DNA of 64,000 nt from Luidia sarsii (taxonomy: Eukaryota > Echinodermata > Asteroidea > Paxillosida > Luidiidae). The first letter of the stretch is position 1. Every line of letters begins with the position of its first letter. This document shows, one piece after another, positions 34,201 through 45,796 of this stretch. Below the pieces are notes generated by a model. It ran no database searches. It had not been told where the DNA came from and was given only the letters and a program-made list of their open reading frames with translations. The translations under genes were made by a program, and so were the position numbers. The stretch is taken from contig OX465121.1 in assembly GCA_949987565.1 (NCBI GenBank), positions 1,939,117 through 2,003,116 on the forward strand, read 5' to 3'.

Positions 34201-34575
34201 TGGACCGTACGTGTGGGACATGGCTATTTGCGCTAGCTGTCAGCTCCAGCGATTGCGGGTGTTTGAATCGGGGACTGCAGGCGTTGGAATCGGGGACTCG
34301 GGAAGTGGCCACGTGGTACATTTGTATGTAGCGTACCTGCCGAAGTTCTCCATGTTACCTGGCCAACCATATGCTGGCGCAAGTCCAATAAACAACCAAA
34401 AGGTAATGGCTTGACCCTTCCACTTTCTACGGGTGAATTTATTTGAAGGGTTTTATTCCCTGTTCTTAATATGCCATGCAGAATTTTGAAAAGAGGATCG
34501 TAAAATTTAAACATGTTTTCAAATCTAATTCTATATCAATTCATAGTTTATTCATCGGTCTACAGGAATGATTAT
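34201..34575 (+). repeat. Left arm of a large inverted repeat (unique part)
   Basis: About 370 bp after the 35-bp array match, in reverse complement, 38155-38510. Shared blocks include CAATAAACAACC-like sequence, CTTCCACTTTCTACGGGTGA and GTTTATTCATCGGTCTACAG near the inner border. Together with the minisatellites the arms mirror each other around about 3.6 kb. Confidence 0.9.
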
Positions 34576-34589
34576 TTGTTTCCATTGAA

Positions 34590-36500
34590 ATGAAATCAAA
34601 TCCAATTTCCATTTTCTATAGTTACAGCACTGCAACTGCGCAAGCGCGATGACATAAACCAGTTTGAACCCTGCCTATAGCAGTTGCGAGGCCGGCCTCT
34701 CTTTCTCTTTCCCTGCGGGTTCCAGGTCAGGGCTTGGCGTGTGGTGCTGGATGCCGGTTTCCAGAGGGTGTGTCTGATCCAGCCCCACTTCCTCCGCAGT
34801 ATCTGCTTGGCCACTAGCTCCTGTCCCGCTCGCTCCCACAGGTCTTCATTTCGGATCTTCTCCGGCCATCGGATGTTGTAGATGCGCCTCAGACAGGTGT
34901 TGAAAAATGTTTGGATCTTCTGCCATGCTTGTCTCTAACTGGCTTGTCTATCTAATGGAACTTGCCTGACAGCTTCTTGGTCACCAGGTACAGATCATTA
35001 AGATTCCCCTGTCCTGCTGCTGCCTCTGCTTGACTGGCAAGGGCATCAACGTAATCCCTCGTCTTTCCTGATATTCCTCTTCACTTCTCTGTCAGCTTCT
35101 GTGTACTCTTTGTGTGCCTTAGATTTTGCTGCTCTTGTTCGACTCACGTTCAAGGTGGTTTTCTTTTTCTTTCTGGCTTCAAGCTTGTTAATGGTGTCGG
35201 CAGAGATCCATTCCTTGCGCTGAGTAAATTCTTCTTGCCAATGACCTCTTCAAAGGTGTGATGCCAGAACTTCTTGCTGTGTTCCCACTGTGTCTCAATG
35301 TCTATTTCGGTGTCTTCTATCAGTTCTTGTAGCAGCTAAAACCTGTTTGAAAGGCTGATCTTGAATGCTGTACCTGGTCTTTGTGTTATTGGTGCTGGTG
35401 AATAGCTTGAGCCGCAGTCTCACTGCTGTCACAAGAAGGTGGTGATCTGATGACACGTCGGCACCTCTCATCACTCGCACATCCTGCCAGGACCTCCTGA
35501 ACTTTCGGCTGATACAGATGTGGTCAATCTGGTTCTCCGTGACGTGGTCCGGAGATTTCCAAGTGGCCTTGTGGATGCGCTTGTGTGGGAAGATGCTTCC
35601 TCCTATCACCAGCTGGTTCAAGGCACAAATATCTGCAAAGCGCCCGCCATTCTCGTTCATCTGTCCCCGTGTGTCCCCATAGTGCCCTCATACCCTGTGT
35701 TGTCTGACCCTATCTTTGCGTTAAAATCTCCCACCAGGATTGTCATATTCTTTGCTCCCCTTTTGTCTATCACTGTCTGAAGTTGATAGTAGAACTTGTC
35801 TTTCTTCCCTTCATCCGCATCGTTGGTGGGAGCATAGCACTGGATGATATTCAGCCTAATGTCTTTTTTCTTGGTGGTGAACTTGGCTGTGATGATGCGG
35901 GAATTGACAGGTTCCGAGACAATGAAAGCCTGCTGTGCCTCAGGAGCTAGCATCAGGGCCACGCCCTCACCGTGGGGGGCTCCATCCTCTGTATGTCCCA
36001 AGTACAGTAGCTGCTCTCCAGATAAAAGTCTAGGCTGTCCTAATTGTAGCCACCTTGTCTCACTCAGTCCTAGCACCCCGATCTTGTAGGCCTTCATCTC
36101 TCTCATTACTTGGATGGTTCTTCCTACCTCGTACATAGTCCTGATGTTCCAAGTGGCTACACGTGTTGTTTTCCTGGATGTAAGAAGGGGAATTGGCCTT
36201 GCAACTTCCTTTCGGCTTTCACTGCAAAGCGTCATAAGTCTCCGGGGTGGAGACCCTTCCTCGCCCAGGTGAATGTTTTGATTTGTTGTCGTCGATGCTT
36301 CTGTAACTTAGTTGTTTTACCGGTAGGGGTGTCAACCCTACACGACCCCTTTATCCTCCGGGCGAGGCGGTCCACATTCGTCTGACCTCTACCCTTCGTC
36401 CTGTCCTGCTTGGGTGGCCCTACCAGGAGCTTACACTCCCGCTGGCATAGCTCTCCGGGTCACTGAGGTGCACAAGCCATCACACCACGGCAAGGAGTGG
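34590..36500 (-). pseudogene. LINE copy lacking its reverse transcriptase (internal deletion)
   Basis: On the minus strand from 36500: a 5' UTR-like leader, then a well-kept endonuclease (TTRVATWNIRTMYEVGR; LGLSETRWLQ; ILVGDFNAKIG; then a DHICISRKFRRSWQDVRVMR and SSDHHLL block at about 35560-35440), then a linker to about 34945. It then jumps to the LINE C-terminus (KQILRRKWGWIRHTLWKPAS; GKRKRGRPRN) at 34810-34680. The whole RT domain between linker and C-terminus is missing. The endonuclease looks RTE-like. The deletion makes this a dead copy. Confidence 0.8.
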
Positions 36501-37084
36501 ACCATGTGATGATTTGTTGCATTTGCATGATACATGTTTGATTACAAAAAATTACAAAGTTTATTTCTAGGTAAAACATATAATACCAACTAATAGTATA
36601 ATCATTTTTGTAGTGGTCTTTTAAACCTCCCTAAAATTGAATGACTTTCTCAAATTGTTTTTATGGGGGGGGGGGTTGCCGCCATGCATGCATGCGAAGT
36701 CAACCTCATAGTCACCTTGCTTCAGTGACGACTGAAGACTTTGTTAGAGGACACATTTTTTGCTGATCTCACCGTGCGAGAGCTTTTTACATACATGTAC
36801 AAGTATGCCTTTTTTCCCATTCCGATAATGACAGGGATGGGTCTTCAGGGATGGTCTACATGAGCACGAGGGGGCGCGCCATGGCGCTGCCTGTGCACTG
36901 TGCAGGTGGGGGGTCCTTGCAACGAAATCTGGCATATGTAATCATGCAGTGCCGTAACTATAGAAAATGGAAATTGTATTCCGGCTGCGGTAGCAATAGC
37001 CACTGTGTAATTATATATCACAGCACATCCACAGGCATCTGAAATTAAGCGTTTGGCCCCAGTTTCTTGGTAAATACGTGAATT
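36501..37084. other. No gene recognised
   Basis: Contains a poly-G run at about 36665-36675 and otherwise unique sequence. No coding frame supported. Confidence 0.4.
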
Positions 37085-37689
37085 TGTTCAAAATTTGAAA
37101 TTTGGAGGGTCGGGTGACCAAGGAAACCAGAGTGCTAATCCCACATGTATACATGTACTAACCACCAAAATAATTTGACTACCCATGGACCACCCAACCG
37201 AAATCCCAAGATTTACCGCTGATAACACCGTTCTACGTGCCCATTTTTTGATTCAGTGAGAATCAAGGATTTTAATACTGGTCATTTGCTTTACTCAAAT
37301 TTTGGAAAAAAGGAAAAAAATCCCCTCAGTTGACCGAGAAGGTTTTTCTCCCGTGTGACGAGCCAAAACAAGGCAGCCATCTTCGATTTCAAAAATGGCA
37401 TTCTGACTGTTCCGTGTGCGCAGTGGGTCTGCAAATGACCTGTATTAGAATCCTTGATTCTCACTGAATCCAAAAATGGGCACATACATTTGTAGGACGG
37501 TAATATGGGTGTTTTCGACGGTAAATCAGATCTGGGGATTTCAGTCAGGTAGTCAGTAGTCGAAATATTTTGATGGTTAGTAGGACTGGGACTCTGGTTT
37601 CCTTGGACCCTACACTAGTCACCCGACCCTCCAAATTTCATATTTTGATAAAAAAAGAGTGACTTGTCAGGTCCAAGTTACTCGGACTA
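37085..37689. mobile_element. Foldback element, family F1
   Basis: Two arms in inverted orientation. GGAGGGTCGGGTGACCAAGG at about 37105 faces its complement near 37600-37630, and ATTCAGTGAGAATCAAGG at 37252 faces CCTTGATTCTCACTGAATCC at 37451. The right terminus is intact (ends TTACTCGGACTA at 37689); the left terminus has diverged or is truncated, and no target duplication is visible. Confidence 0.8.
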
Positions 37690-38154
37690 GTACCAGATTG
37701 GGAACGGGAATTTCTGGATGCCTCATCTCTCTTTTTCAAGCCCAAAAAAATGTTAAGCGGTAATACAAATTTTGCAACTGCTTTTGGTAATTTTGAACAC
37801 AACGTGGGTGTGTTGACGCCACTACACTATCGTGTCTTGACGCCGTCTTGACGGCAGTTGACGCCAATTAGTGGGACCGGTCGCAACGACCCGTCCAAAT
37901 TTTAAATTAAGCGATTGTAACTTAGTAATGTCCAAGCAACTTACTCGAACCATGCTCAAACTAATTCCAAGGATAGTAATTAGTTAGTCCGAGTAACTTA
38001 CAATTTTTTTTAAACATTTTTAAAACCTTTAAAAAAAAAATTGACAGGGTCGGGCGATAGTACTAGTACTAGTAGTACTACAGCACTTACTACTAGTACT
38101 TACTAGTACTACTACTTACTAGTACTAATATTAGTACTGTCGAGTGCAAACCTA
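37690..38154. other. F1 terminus fragment and ACTAGT-rich simple repeat
   Basis: A partial F1 terminus (TAGTCCGAGTAACTTACAAT) starts at 37985 and is followed by GGGTCGGGCGATAGTA. From 38058 to 38140 the sequence is a degenerate ACTAGT/TAGTACT simple repeat. No gene. Confidence 0.6.
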
Positions 38155-38510
38155 ATTTCTGTAGACCGATGAATAAACCGTAGATTGATATAGATTTAGA
38201 TTTGAAAACATGTTTAGATTTTACGATCCTCTATTCAAAAGCAATTCTGCATGGCATATTAAGAACAAGGAATAAAACCCTTTGAGTAAATTCACCCGTA
38301 GAAAGTGGAAGGGTCAAGCCGTTACATTTGGGTTGTATATTGGACGCGCGCCAGCATGGTTGGCCAGATAACATGGATAACTTCGGCAGGTACGCTACAG
38401 ACAAATGTACCACGTGGCTAATTCCCGAGTCCCCGATTCCAACGCCTGCAGTCCCCGATTCAAACGCAATCGCTGGAGCCGACAGCTAGCGCAAATAGCC
38501 GTGTCGGTCC
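38155..38510 (-). repeat. Right arm of the large inverted repeat (unique part)
   Basis: Reverse complement of 34201-34575, beginning CTGTAGACCGATGAATAAAC at the inner border and passing into the reverse-oriented 35-bp minisatellite at about 38500. The arms differ by scattered substitutions and small indels, so they are not newly duplicated. Confidence 0.9.
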
Positions 38511-39560
38511 CAAACTCGGACCCAACACCGTCCCATATCCCGAGCAATACCCGAGCCCCGCGCGGTCCCGAATCCTGAGCAATACCCGAGCCCCACGCAG
38601 TCCAGAATCCCCAGCAACACCGGGGCCCCACGTACGCGGTCCCGAGCCCCACGCGGTCCCGAATCCCGTGCAAGACCATAGCCCCACGCGGTCCCGAATC
38701 CCGTGCAACACCATAGCCCCACGCCGTCCCGAATCCTGTGCAACATCATAGCCCCACGCCGTCCCGAATCCCACACAATACCCCGAGACGCACGTGGTCC
38801 CAAATCCCACGCAATTCCCCTCGAGACGCACGTGGTCCCGAATCCCACGCACTACCCTGAGACGCACGTGGTCCCGAATCCCACGCACTACCCTGAGACG
38901 CACGTGGTCCCGAATCCCACGCAAAACCCCGAGACGCACGTGGTCCCGAATCCCACGCACTACCCCGAGACGCACGTGGTCCCGAATCCCACGCAAAACC
39001 CCGAGACGCACATGGTCCCGAATCCCACGCAAAACTCGAACCCAACACTGTCCCGAATCCCGTGCAATACACGAACCCCACCCCACACAACGCTGTACCG
39101 AATCCGCTGCCATAGCAATACACGAACCCCACCCCACACAACGCCGTACCGAATCCACTGCCATATCAATACACGAACCCCACCCCACACAACGCTGTAC
39201 CGAATCCGCTGCCATGCATGCAATACACGAACCCCACCCCACACAACGCTGTACCGAATCCGCTCCCATTCAATACACGAACCCCACCCCACACAACGCT
39301 GTACCGAATCCGCTGCCATAGCAATACACGAACCCCAACCCACCCCACGCCGTACCGAAACTCCATTCCTGGGACCGGTCCCAATCCTGGGATACCTCCC
39401 GAACCAATTACCCAGTTCCAAACTTGGGACCGGTCCCAATCCTGGGACCGGTTCCAAAGCTGGGACACCTCCCGAGCCAATTACCCGGTTCCAAACTTAG
39501 GACCGGTTCCAAAGCTGGGACACCTCCCGAGTCATTACCTGGTTCCAAATCTGGTACCTC
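38511..39560 (-). repeat. Compound minisatellite: 35-bp units, about 60-bp units, then GGGACCGGTCCC units
   Basis: From 38511 to about 39060, reverse-oriented 35-bp units (GGTCCCGAATCCCACGCA with CGTGAGACG-like variants). From about 39060 to 39360, units of about 56-61 bp (CACGAACCCCACCCCACACA then ACGCTGTACCGAATCCGCTG). From 39370 to 39560, palindrome-rich units with GGGACCGGTCCCAATCCTGG. Confidence 0.9.
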
Positions 39561-40394
39561 CCCCCCGCGAAGGAACCGGGTCCGAGTCCAATGCAATCGT
39601 GCAATAGCCGAGTCCTACGCTGGAGCCGCGCGAGTCCGGCCGTACGTACGTGCAGAACAATGTAATGAACACAAGTAACAAGACGAGATAAATATATCTC
39701 TGCCTAGGGAGCCAAGTGAACCCGTCACAACCATGTGATCTGTAAAAGAATCGCGTGATTGGGCATTGGTAGCCGATGAAATACTGATGAAATCACACAT
39801 GCTTGGGAGCCCTACTCAGACTTGCACCACACGGCAACACAAGTGCGTGTAGGGTGTTCAATGTATGCGTATCGAATGGGGTCATTCAATGCGTTGCTTA
39901 ATGCTGCCACGTGCAGTACCACAGTAGCAGCCTGCGTTTGATTGTTGTGAATTTACAGGCATACAAAGTAAATTGTACATGTATTGTACATGTACATGTG
40001 TCATGCACCCATTGCACTGTGCATGTACAAACCAACATTGCATAAGTTATCCATGGTTGGGGCCAGGCCATTGCGTGACTTCGTGTTCGCTAAATGTGCG
40101 CTGGGCCGCGCTGGCCACAGAGTTTGGAACCGGTTCCTCTGAAGCGGGAACCGTCCAAAGCGGGTACCCGGTTAAAAAAAAAAAGCGGAACCACGGTTCC
40201 GGTTCCCATTTTGGAACCGCGGTTCCACTTGGAACCGGGAGAACCGCCCAAGCTTAACTAGTACTAGTAAAACTAATAACATGTATACTAGTACTTAGTA
40301 CTAGGTTCCAAGATTTTCAGTAGGGAAACACGAGCAAACAACGATTTGTTCGACTTCGACTCTAGTCCTAGTAACTTGGACCCTTGGAAAAACT
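39561..40394. other. No gene; GGAACCG-rich and ACTAGT-rich patches
   Basis: A patch at 40120-40250 is dense in GGAACCG and CGGTTCC and can fold on itself. ACTAGT-like repeats lie at 40256-40310 and an ACATGT run at about 39976-40000. No coding frame supported. Confidence 0.5.
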
Positions 40395-40771
40395 TAGTCC
40401 GAGTAACTTGGACCCGACAAGTCACTCTTTTTTTTATCGAATTTTGAAATTTTGAGGGACAGGTGACTGCACTAGTTAGTTAGGAAAAAGTGAGGCGGCT
40501 GACCTCAAAAAAAAGGGCAATTGTAAGGGTGGACCCTTACAATCGCCCTTTTATTTGTTTTCGAAGTTACTCGGACCATGCTCGGACTTAGTCAGAGTAA
40601 CTTGGAACCGACAAGTCACCCTTTTTTTAACAAATGTTGACATTTTGAATTTGAGGGTCAGGTGACAGTCACCCGAACCTCAAAAATGTCAAAATTCGTT
40701 AAAAAAGGGATGACTTGTCGGGTCCAAGTTTCTCGGACTGGGGAGGATGAGGGTTACGGTTACCGCAACTA
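40395..40771. mobile_element. Cluster of F1 foldback pieces ending in an F2 terminus
   Basis: An F1 left terminus (TAGTCCGAGTAACTTGGACC) starts at 40395. A variant-B hairpin (GGGCAATTGTAAGGGT facing ACCCTTACAATCGCCC) lies at 40514-40550. A short F1 foldback at 40589-40740 has arms meeting near GGTGACAGTCACC. F2 right-end sequence (GAGGGTTACGGTTACCGCAA) follows to 40771. No clean target duplications were found, so the cluster has been rearranged. Confidence 0.7.
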
Positions 40772-40904
40772 GCTCGAACTAGAATTACTAAATTAGTACA
40801 ACTAATAATAAGTAATATATATCATATATAATACTTTAATACTTAAAAAATTACTGTTACTGTTAAACTTACTGTTAGTTAGGGCTAGTACAGTATCGTG
40901 GGAA

Positions 40905-41600
40905 CCCCCGTTTTCGACTGTATACGTTTTCGACGCTTGGCCTTCTAACTCACATCGCACGATGAAAACAACTCCGTATAACAATCTCAGACTTCGTATC
41001 TTCCAGTTTGTTTCTGGCTCTTTGTCCGTCACCGAAAATTTGGAAAGTTGAGGCTCTTTCGGTAGGCCAAACTCGTGTGATTCAAAAAGTTGCTTTTTTG
41101 GGGTCTATTTTCATAGGTACAAAATTTGCAGTTGCTTCGAAGCTCCAGTTTTCTTAATTGTTGGTCCTAAAAAAATCTGAGTGTACCATAACAAACCCCA
41201 ACATCCGTAGAAAAAAAATATATCACGCAACTTGAGGCAGTCCGTTCTAGGTAAAAACTATGGAGGCTCCTAAAGGGCGTCTCGCTTATATAATTTTATT
41301 CTTTATTTTTTTTATTATTATTTAAAGACATAAAGTAACATGGCCCAATAGGCTTTTTTTTTAAATTATACAAAATAAAAGGGCAGCTAGAAAATGTACC
41401 AAGAAGGAAGAAATGTGTCTCTTGAGTGACATTGGGAAAGGTCATAACTGAAGAAGCAGTGAGAAAGAGGATTGTGGAGTTTTTTTAAATGTCACACAGA
41501 AGACCAACCAGATCAATAAGTTTTAAGCATAAATTATGAATGATTTGAGGAAAGTGTTAGAAGCAGTGTCGAAAAAAAAACCATTTAAAATAAAAAAACT
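40905..41600 (+). repeat. Dispersed repeat X, copy 1 (without the Helitron-like insertion)
   Basis: About 400 bp (CGTTTTCGACGCTTGGCCTT and following) are repeated at 42650-43030. The continuation (GACATAAAGTAACATGGCCC; GAAATGTGTCTCTTGAGTGA; GCATAAATTATGAATG) is repeated at 45245-45360 and 46380-46520. This copy is an empty reference site for a Helitron-like element and for an F2 hairpin. No intact gene recognised. Confidence 0.85.
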
Positions 41601-41611
41601 TAGTGTAGGCC

Positions 41612-42459
41612 TAGTCCGAGTAACTTGGACCCGACAAGTCACCCTTTTTTTAACAAATTTTAAAATTTAGAGGGACGGGTGACTGTAGCCTTAGTCCAAG
41701 GATCATGGCTATGCATTATGCTCCTGCATCATCTGAAATCTCTGTAATGTCATCTTTGAAAAATACCTCCGACCGAAATCCCCAGATTTACCCCCCAAAA
41801 CACCTGTGAAACCGTCCCACGCGCCCATTGAGGATTCAGTGAGAATTACAGAATACAGATTCCAATACTGGTCATTTTGTTTTACTCACGTTTGGGAAAA
41901 GGGAAAAAATTCACCTCAGTTGACCGAGAACGGGTCGACGAGGCGAGTTGGGGTGGCCATCTTGGATTTGAACACTGGATGATGTCACCAGGTATGGGTG
42001 CGGAGTGATCTACGGAAATGTGCGCGCGCTTGCACGCATTGAGCCCTACGACTGTTTTCTGAACAGCAGTGCAAAGCAACGTCCGGGACATTGCACCGCG
42101 TGCGAACACACTTCCGCAGACCACTCCGCATCCGGACCTGGTGACGTCATCCAGTTTTCAAATCCAAGATGGCCACCCCAACTCGGCTCGTCGACCCGTT
42201 CTCGGTCAACTGAGGGGAATTTTCTCCCGTTTCCCAAACGTGAGTAAAACAAAACGACCAGTATTGGAATCTGTAATTCTCACTGAATCCTCAATGGGCG
42301 AGTGGGACGGTTTCATGGGTGTTTTGGGGGGTATTTTTCAAAGATGACATTACAGAGATTTCAGACGATGCAGGAGCATATGCATAGCCATGTCCCTCCA
42401 AATTTCAAAATTCGATAAAAAAAAAAGGGTGACTTGTCGGGTCCAAGTTACTCGGACTA
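41612..42459. mobile_element. Full-length foldback element, family F1, 848 bp, perfect 9-bp target duplication
   Basis: Starts TAGTCCGAGTAACTTGGACC and ends GGTCCAAGTTACTCGGACTA. Both sides carry GTGTAGGCC (41603-41611 and 42460-42468). The arms extend most of the length; for instance GATTCAGTGAGAATTACAG on the left faces CTGTAATTCTCACTGAATCC on the right. No transposase frame is present. Confidence 0.92.
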
Positions 42460-42614
42460 GTGTAGGCCTACCCCCTTACTCCATGACTTTGTCTGTTTCA
42501 GAACTCAGAACAACCACGATGCGACGTCGCGTTGCTTTGAATTTGGTTACTATTTCAGTATTTGTAGTCCGTATAAGTGCAGATAAGGTTCGTATACTGC
42601 TGCGCACATTATAC

Positions 42615-43030
42615 GCATAGTATCGTGGGGGGGGGGGGCAGTTTTCGATGGTACGCGTTTTCGACGCTTGGCCTTCTAACTCACATCGCACGATGAAAAC
42701 AACTCCGTATAATGATCTCAGACTTCGTATCTTCCGGTTTGTTTCCTGCTCTTGTCCGTCACCAAAAATGTGGAAAGTTAAGGCTCTTCCGGTAGGCCAA
42801 ACTCGTGTGATTCAAAAAGTTGCTGTTTTGGGATCTATTTTCCTGGGTACAAAATTGGCAGTTGCTTCGCAGCTCCAGTTTTCTTTATTGTTGGTCCTAA
42901 AAAAATCTGAGTGTACTGTAACAAACCCCAACATAGGCCTACGTAGAAAAAAAAAATGTCACGCAACTTGAGGCAGCCCGTTCTGGGTAAAAACAATGGA
43001 GGCTCCAAAAGGGCGTCTCGCTTATATAAT
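42615..43030 (+). repeat. Dispersed repeat X, copy 2, left part
   Basis: Close copy of 40905-41285, including CTTGAGGCAGCCCGTTCTGG and CGCTTATATAAT. It stops where the Helitron-like insertion begins and resumes at 45229. A poly-G run lies at about 42629-42638. Confidence 0.85.
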
Positions 43031-45228
43031 TTTTTTTGGCTTTTTCGCAACTTGCGAAAAAGCCTTTCTTGTTGTTCTTCTTTTTTTTCTTTCTTCTTCT
43101 TCTTTTTTTTCTTTTTTGCAAAAATCCCATAGACTTTGTTCATGTTTTTTCTAGCTCCAACTTTTACCAGTAAACTTTCTCGGAAATTAACGAAAGTTGA
43201 CATAGAGTAAGTCCTTAGGGCATAGATGTGTCCCGCACAATGACGATTTGATGACGTCATCGGTTGTCACGTGACAGCGCCTTAAAGAGGCAAATTTCAT
43301 ATTGCAAATTATGATACAATCCTAACTCAGATGGGATCCACACTTGGCATGTATCTAAGTTGGGAAAAGGTGTATCCAAAAATGCCACCATTTGACTGTG
43401 ACGTCATCTCATGAATATTAATGAGGTCATGAAATTGACAGATTTTCGCATTCAAATAAGCATATTCGGCCAACTGAGCGATATTTGTTTGATTTTTTTT
43501 CATATACCTATCGGGAGTGTCATTTAGAAACACCTTCCGTGACCAAAATAACATGACGCAATCCTGACGTCGTCAAAATGCTTGTTTTTAATTTAAGAGA
43601 TATTAGCCGTAGGCCAATGACCTTGAAACTTGGTGAGCAATTAGTTATCGACCTACTAATTCAAATCTGAAGTTCGGAATTGATTGACCATTGTTTCGAA
43701 TTATTATGAATTTTTGAATATTATAATCAATTAGATCCCCTTGACTTTGTGCACGAAAAATATGGAGTGCATTTCGGGGTAGTTTGCAATCTCTTAAACA
43801 GCTTACGCTGACTATCTAAATCATGTATCATATGAAATTAAAGCTTATAACCTGATGTTTATTCTCCACTTGGCAATGCAAAGATTGGTCATTGATTAGT
43901 CACATGACAGTCATTATTTACTAAATATTTGTTTCGCGTCATTCTCGAGAACGGCAAATGCTACGAAACTAAGTCTTTAAATTTTGGAAAAAACTTTGTT
44001 GTGATGCAATTTGGAATGCCTTTTCGGTTACGGAGTTAAAAGTGTTGACTATGCACATCCAGTCACCTGTGCATTTGTATTTGGTCTTCTCGTGGTGTTC
44101 TGTATGGCCCTGCACTACTATACTGTGCGGACGCTAATCATGTTGGGACTTGTGCGAGTCTAGGGAAAACTCGAAGCTCCTGCATGGCTCCATTATTTTA
44201 TTGAATTCACCCGCTGCTACAGGACCATTTGCTTTGTGCAAGATCAACAAAAAATATTCAGATCGTATACATGTACGTGTAGGGCTGTAGGGTACTTTTA
44301 TGAGTAGCGTGTACATCTAGGTAAAACTGCCGTCCGTCTAAGCCCTTTAAAACGTTACTTTCTACGGGTCGCAACAAATCTCATAGTCCCCCCCAAAAAA
44401 CCTGTGAACATTATCAAGACAATATTAGTACGTGAAAATGAAGGATCCTTAATTTGGTACTGAAAGAGTACGGTGGAACCACACGCTCGACTTTGATATG
44501 ATATGTGCACGACACGCGTATAGGCATGAGCAGCATCATGGTGGGACTGACGTTTAAGCCCCTCGAATATGAAGTGTATTTTAACCGTGTTTTAACTTGC
44601 CAACTATCTTCCTCGAGGTCGTCCTACTGATGTGATTATATTCATGAATCATGACCATCATTCTTTACTCTGAATGGGTAACGTCACAGTATAGAGCATA
44701 CATAAAAAATATGCATCCCCAGACATGATCTGATGACGATTGGACAATCAGACAGAGACCGGCAGAAGAGCGTTTTGAGGGAACGAAACCGGGTTTCGAG
44801 GGAACAAACCAGGTTTCGAGTGAACGAAACCAGCCTTCGATGGAACCAAACCGGGCTTTTCGGGGGAACGAAACCGGGTTTCGGGGGAACGAAACCAGTG
44901 TTTGAGGGAACAAAACGACATTTCGAGGGAACGAAACAACATTTCGAGGGAACAAAAAGACATTTCGAGGGAACGAAACAACATTTTGAGGGAACAAAAT
45001 GACATTTCAAGGGAACGAAACGACATTTCGAGGGAACGAAACGACATTTCGAGGGAACAAAACAACATTTGACAGGTAACGAAAAGACATTTTGAGTGAA
45101 CAAAATGTTTCCCTCGAAATGTCATTTCGTTATGATTTTTACATCAAGTCAGGCCTCGCTAACAATCTTAATCGTACAAAAAGGCGAAAAAGCCGCTTGC
45201 ATTGTCCCTGGACAATCAGCACGTCTAG
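43031..45228. mobile_element. Helitron-like (possibly Helentron) insertion, 2.2 kb, non-autonomous
   Basis: Relative to copy 1 of repeat X, this 2.2 kb is extra. Its right end has a hairpin TTGTCC-CT-GGACAA (45202-45215) 9 bp before a terminal CTAG (45225-45228) followed by T, the arrangement of Helitron 3' ends. The left end is a palindrome GGCTTTTTCGCAA/CTTGCGAAAAAGCC (43038-43064), and the related GGCGAAAAAGCC recurs near the right end (45183). There is no terminal inverted repeat over the full end and no clear target duplication. No Rep/helicase coding is seen. A 21-bp minisatellite lies within. The left boundary is approximate because it is T-rich. Confidence 0.6.
44770..45110. repeat. 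21-bp minisatellite inside the Helitron-like element
   Basis: Units such as ACATTTCGAGGGAACGAAAC plus G, period about 21 bp, roughly 16 copies, more diverged (CGGGTTTCGGGGGAACG) at the left. Open frames across it on both strands come from the repeat. Confidence 0.9.
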
Positions 45229-45796
45229 TTATTTTTTTATTATTATTTAGAGGCATAAAGTAACGTGGCCTAATAGGCCGCTTTGAAAAAAAAAAAACAG
45301 CTAGAGAAAGTACCAAGAAGGAGGAAATGTGTCCCTTGAGTGACATTGGGAGTGAGAAAGAGGATTGTAGATTTTGTTTTAAACGTCACAGAAGAAGACA
45401 TGTATCAAAATCAACCAGATAAAAAATACAACCTCACCAAAAGGGCAAAGAAAACAAAAGCTGCTTCCATGGCTGAATCACAATTAGCTTGGACCAAGCC
45501 GAACAATCACATCCTGCCACAAGTCCACAACGTAGATCTTCTGATTTGGAAATTAACAAGGATGAGAAATGGTGCGTGTGTTACTCATACTGAGTCATAG
45601 ATACCGCCCTACAGTATTTCACCTCTATGGTTTACTTGAAGATCCAAATTCAAAAAAGTTAAAAGAACTCCTTTTTGCATTTTAAGAAAATTATTCTCAA
45701 TTTGAATGATTCATTATGGTGATTAAATTTATTTCCTAAGTACTATTAATTATTATGAGGACAGTTTTGATGATTTTGAAAAGGATGGGAAAGGAG

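Noticed and set aside
32499..34331. Open frames up to 610 codons in the 35-bp array
   Set aside because: Same reason: stop-free units with three simultaneous open frames and the array's repeat as the only content.
38703..39500. Proline- and threonine-rich open frames on the plus strand
   Set aside because: They lie in the reverse-oriented minisatellite block and consist only of its units.
42939..43130. Lysine-rich short open frame near 43 kb
   Set aside because: Encoded by the TTC/TTT-rich strand of a low-complexity run near the end of the Helitron-like element.
44665..45125. Minus- and plus-strand frames with 7-residue repeats
   Set aside because: The period of 21 bp (seven codons) explains them; no domain.
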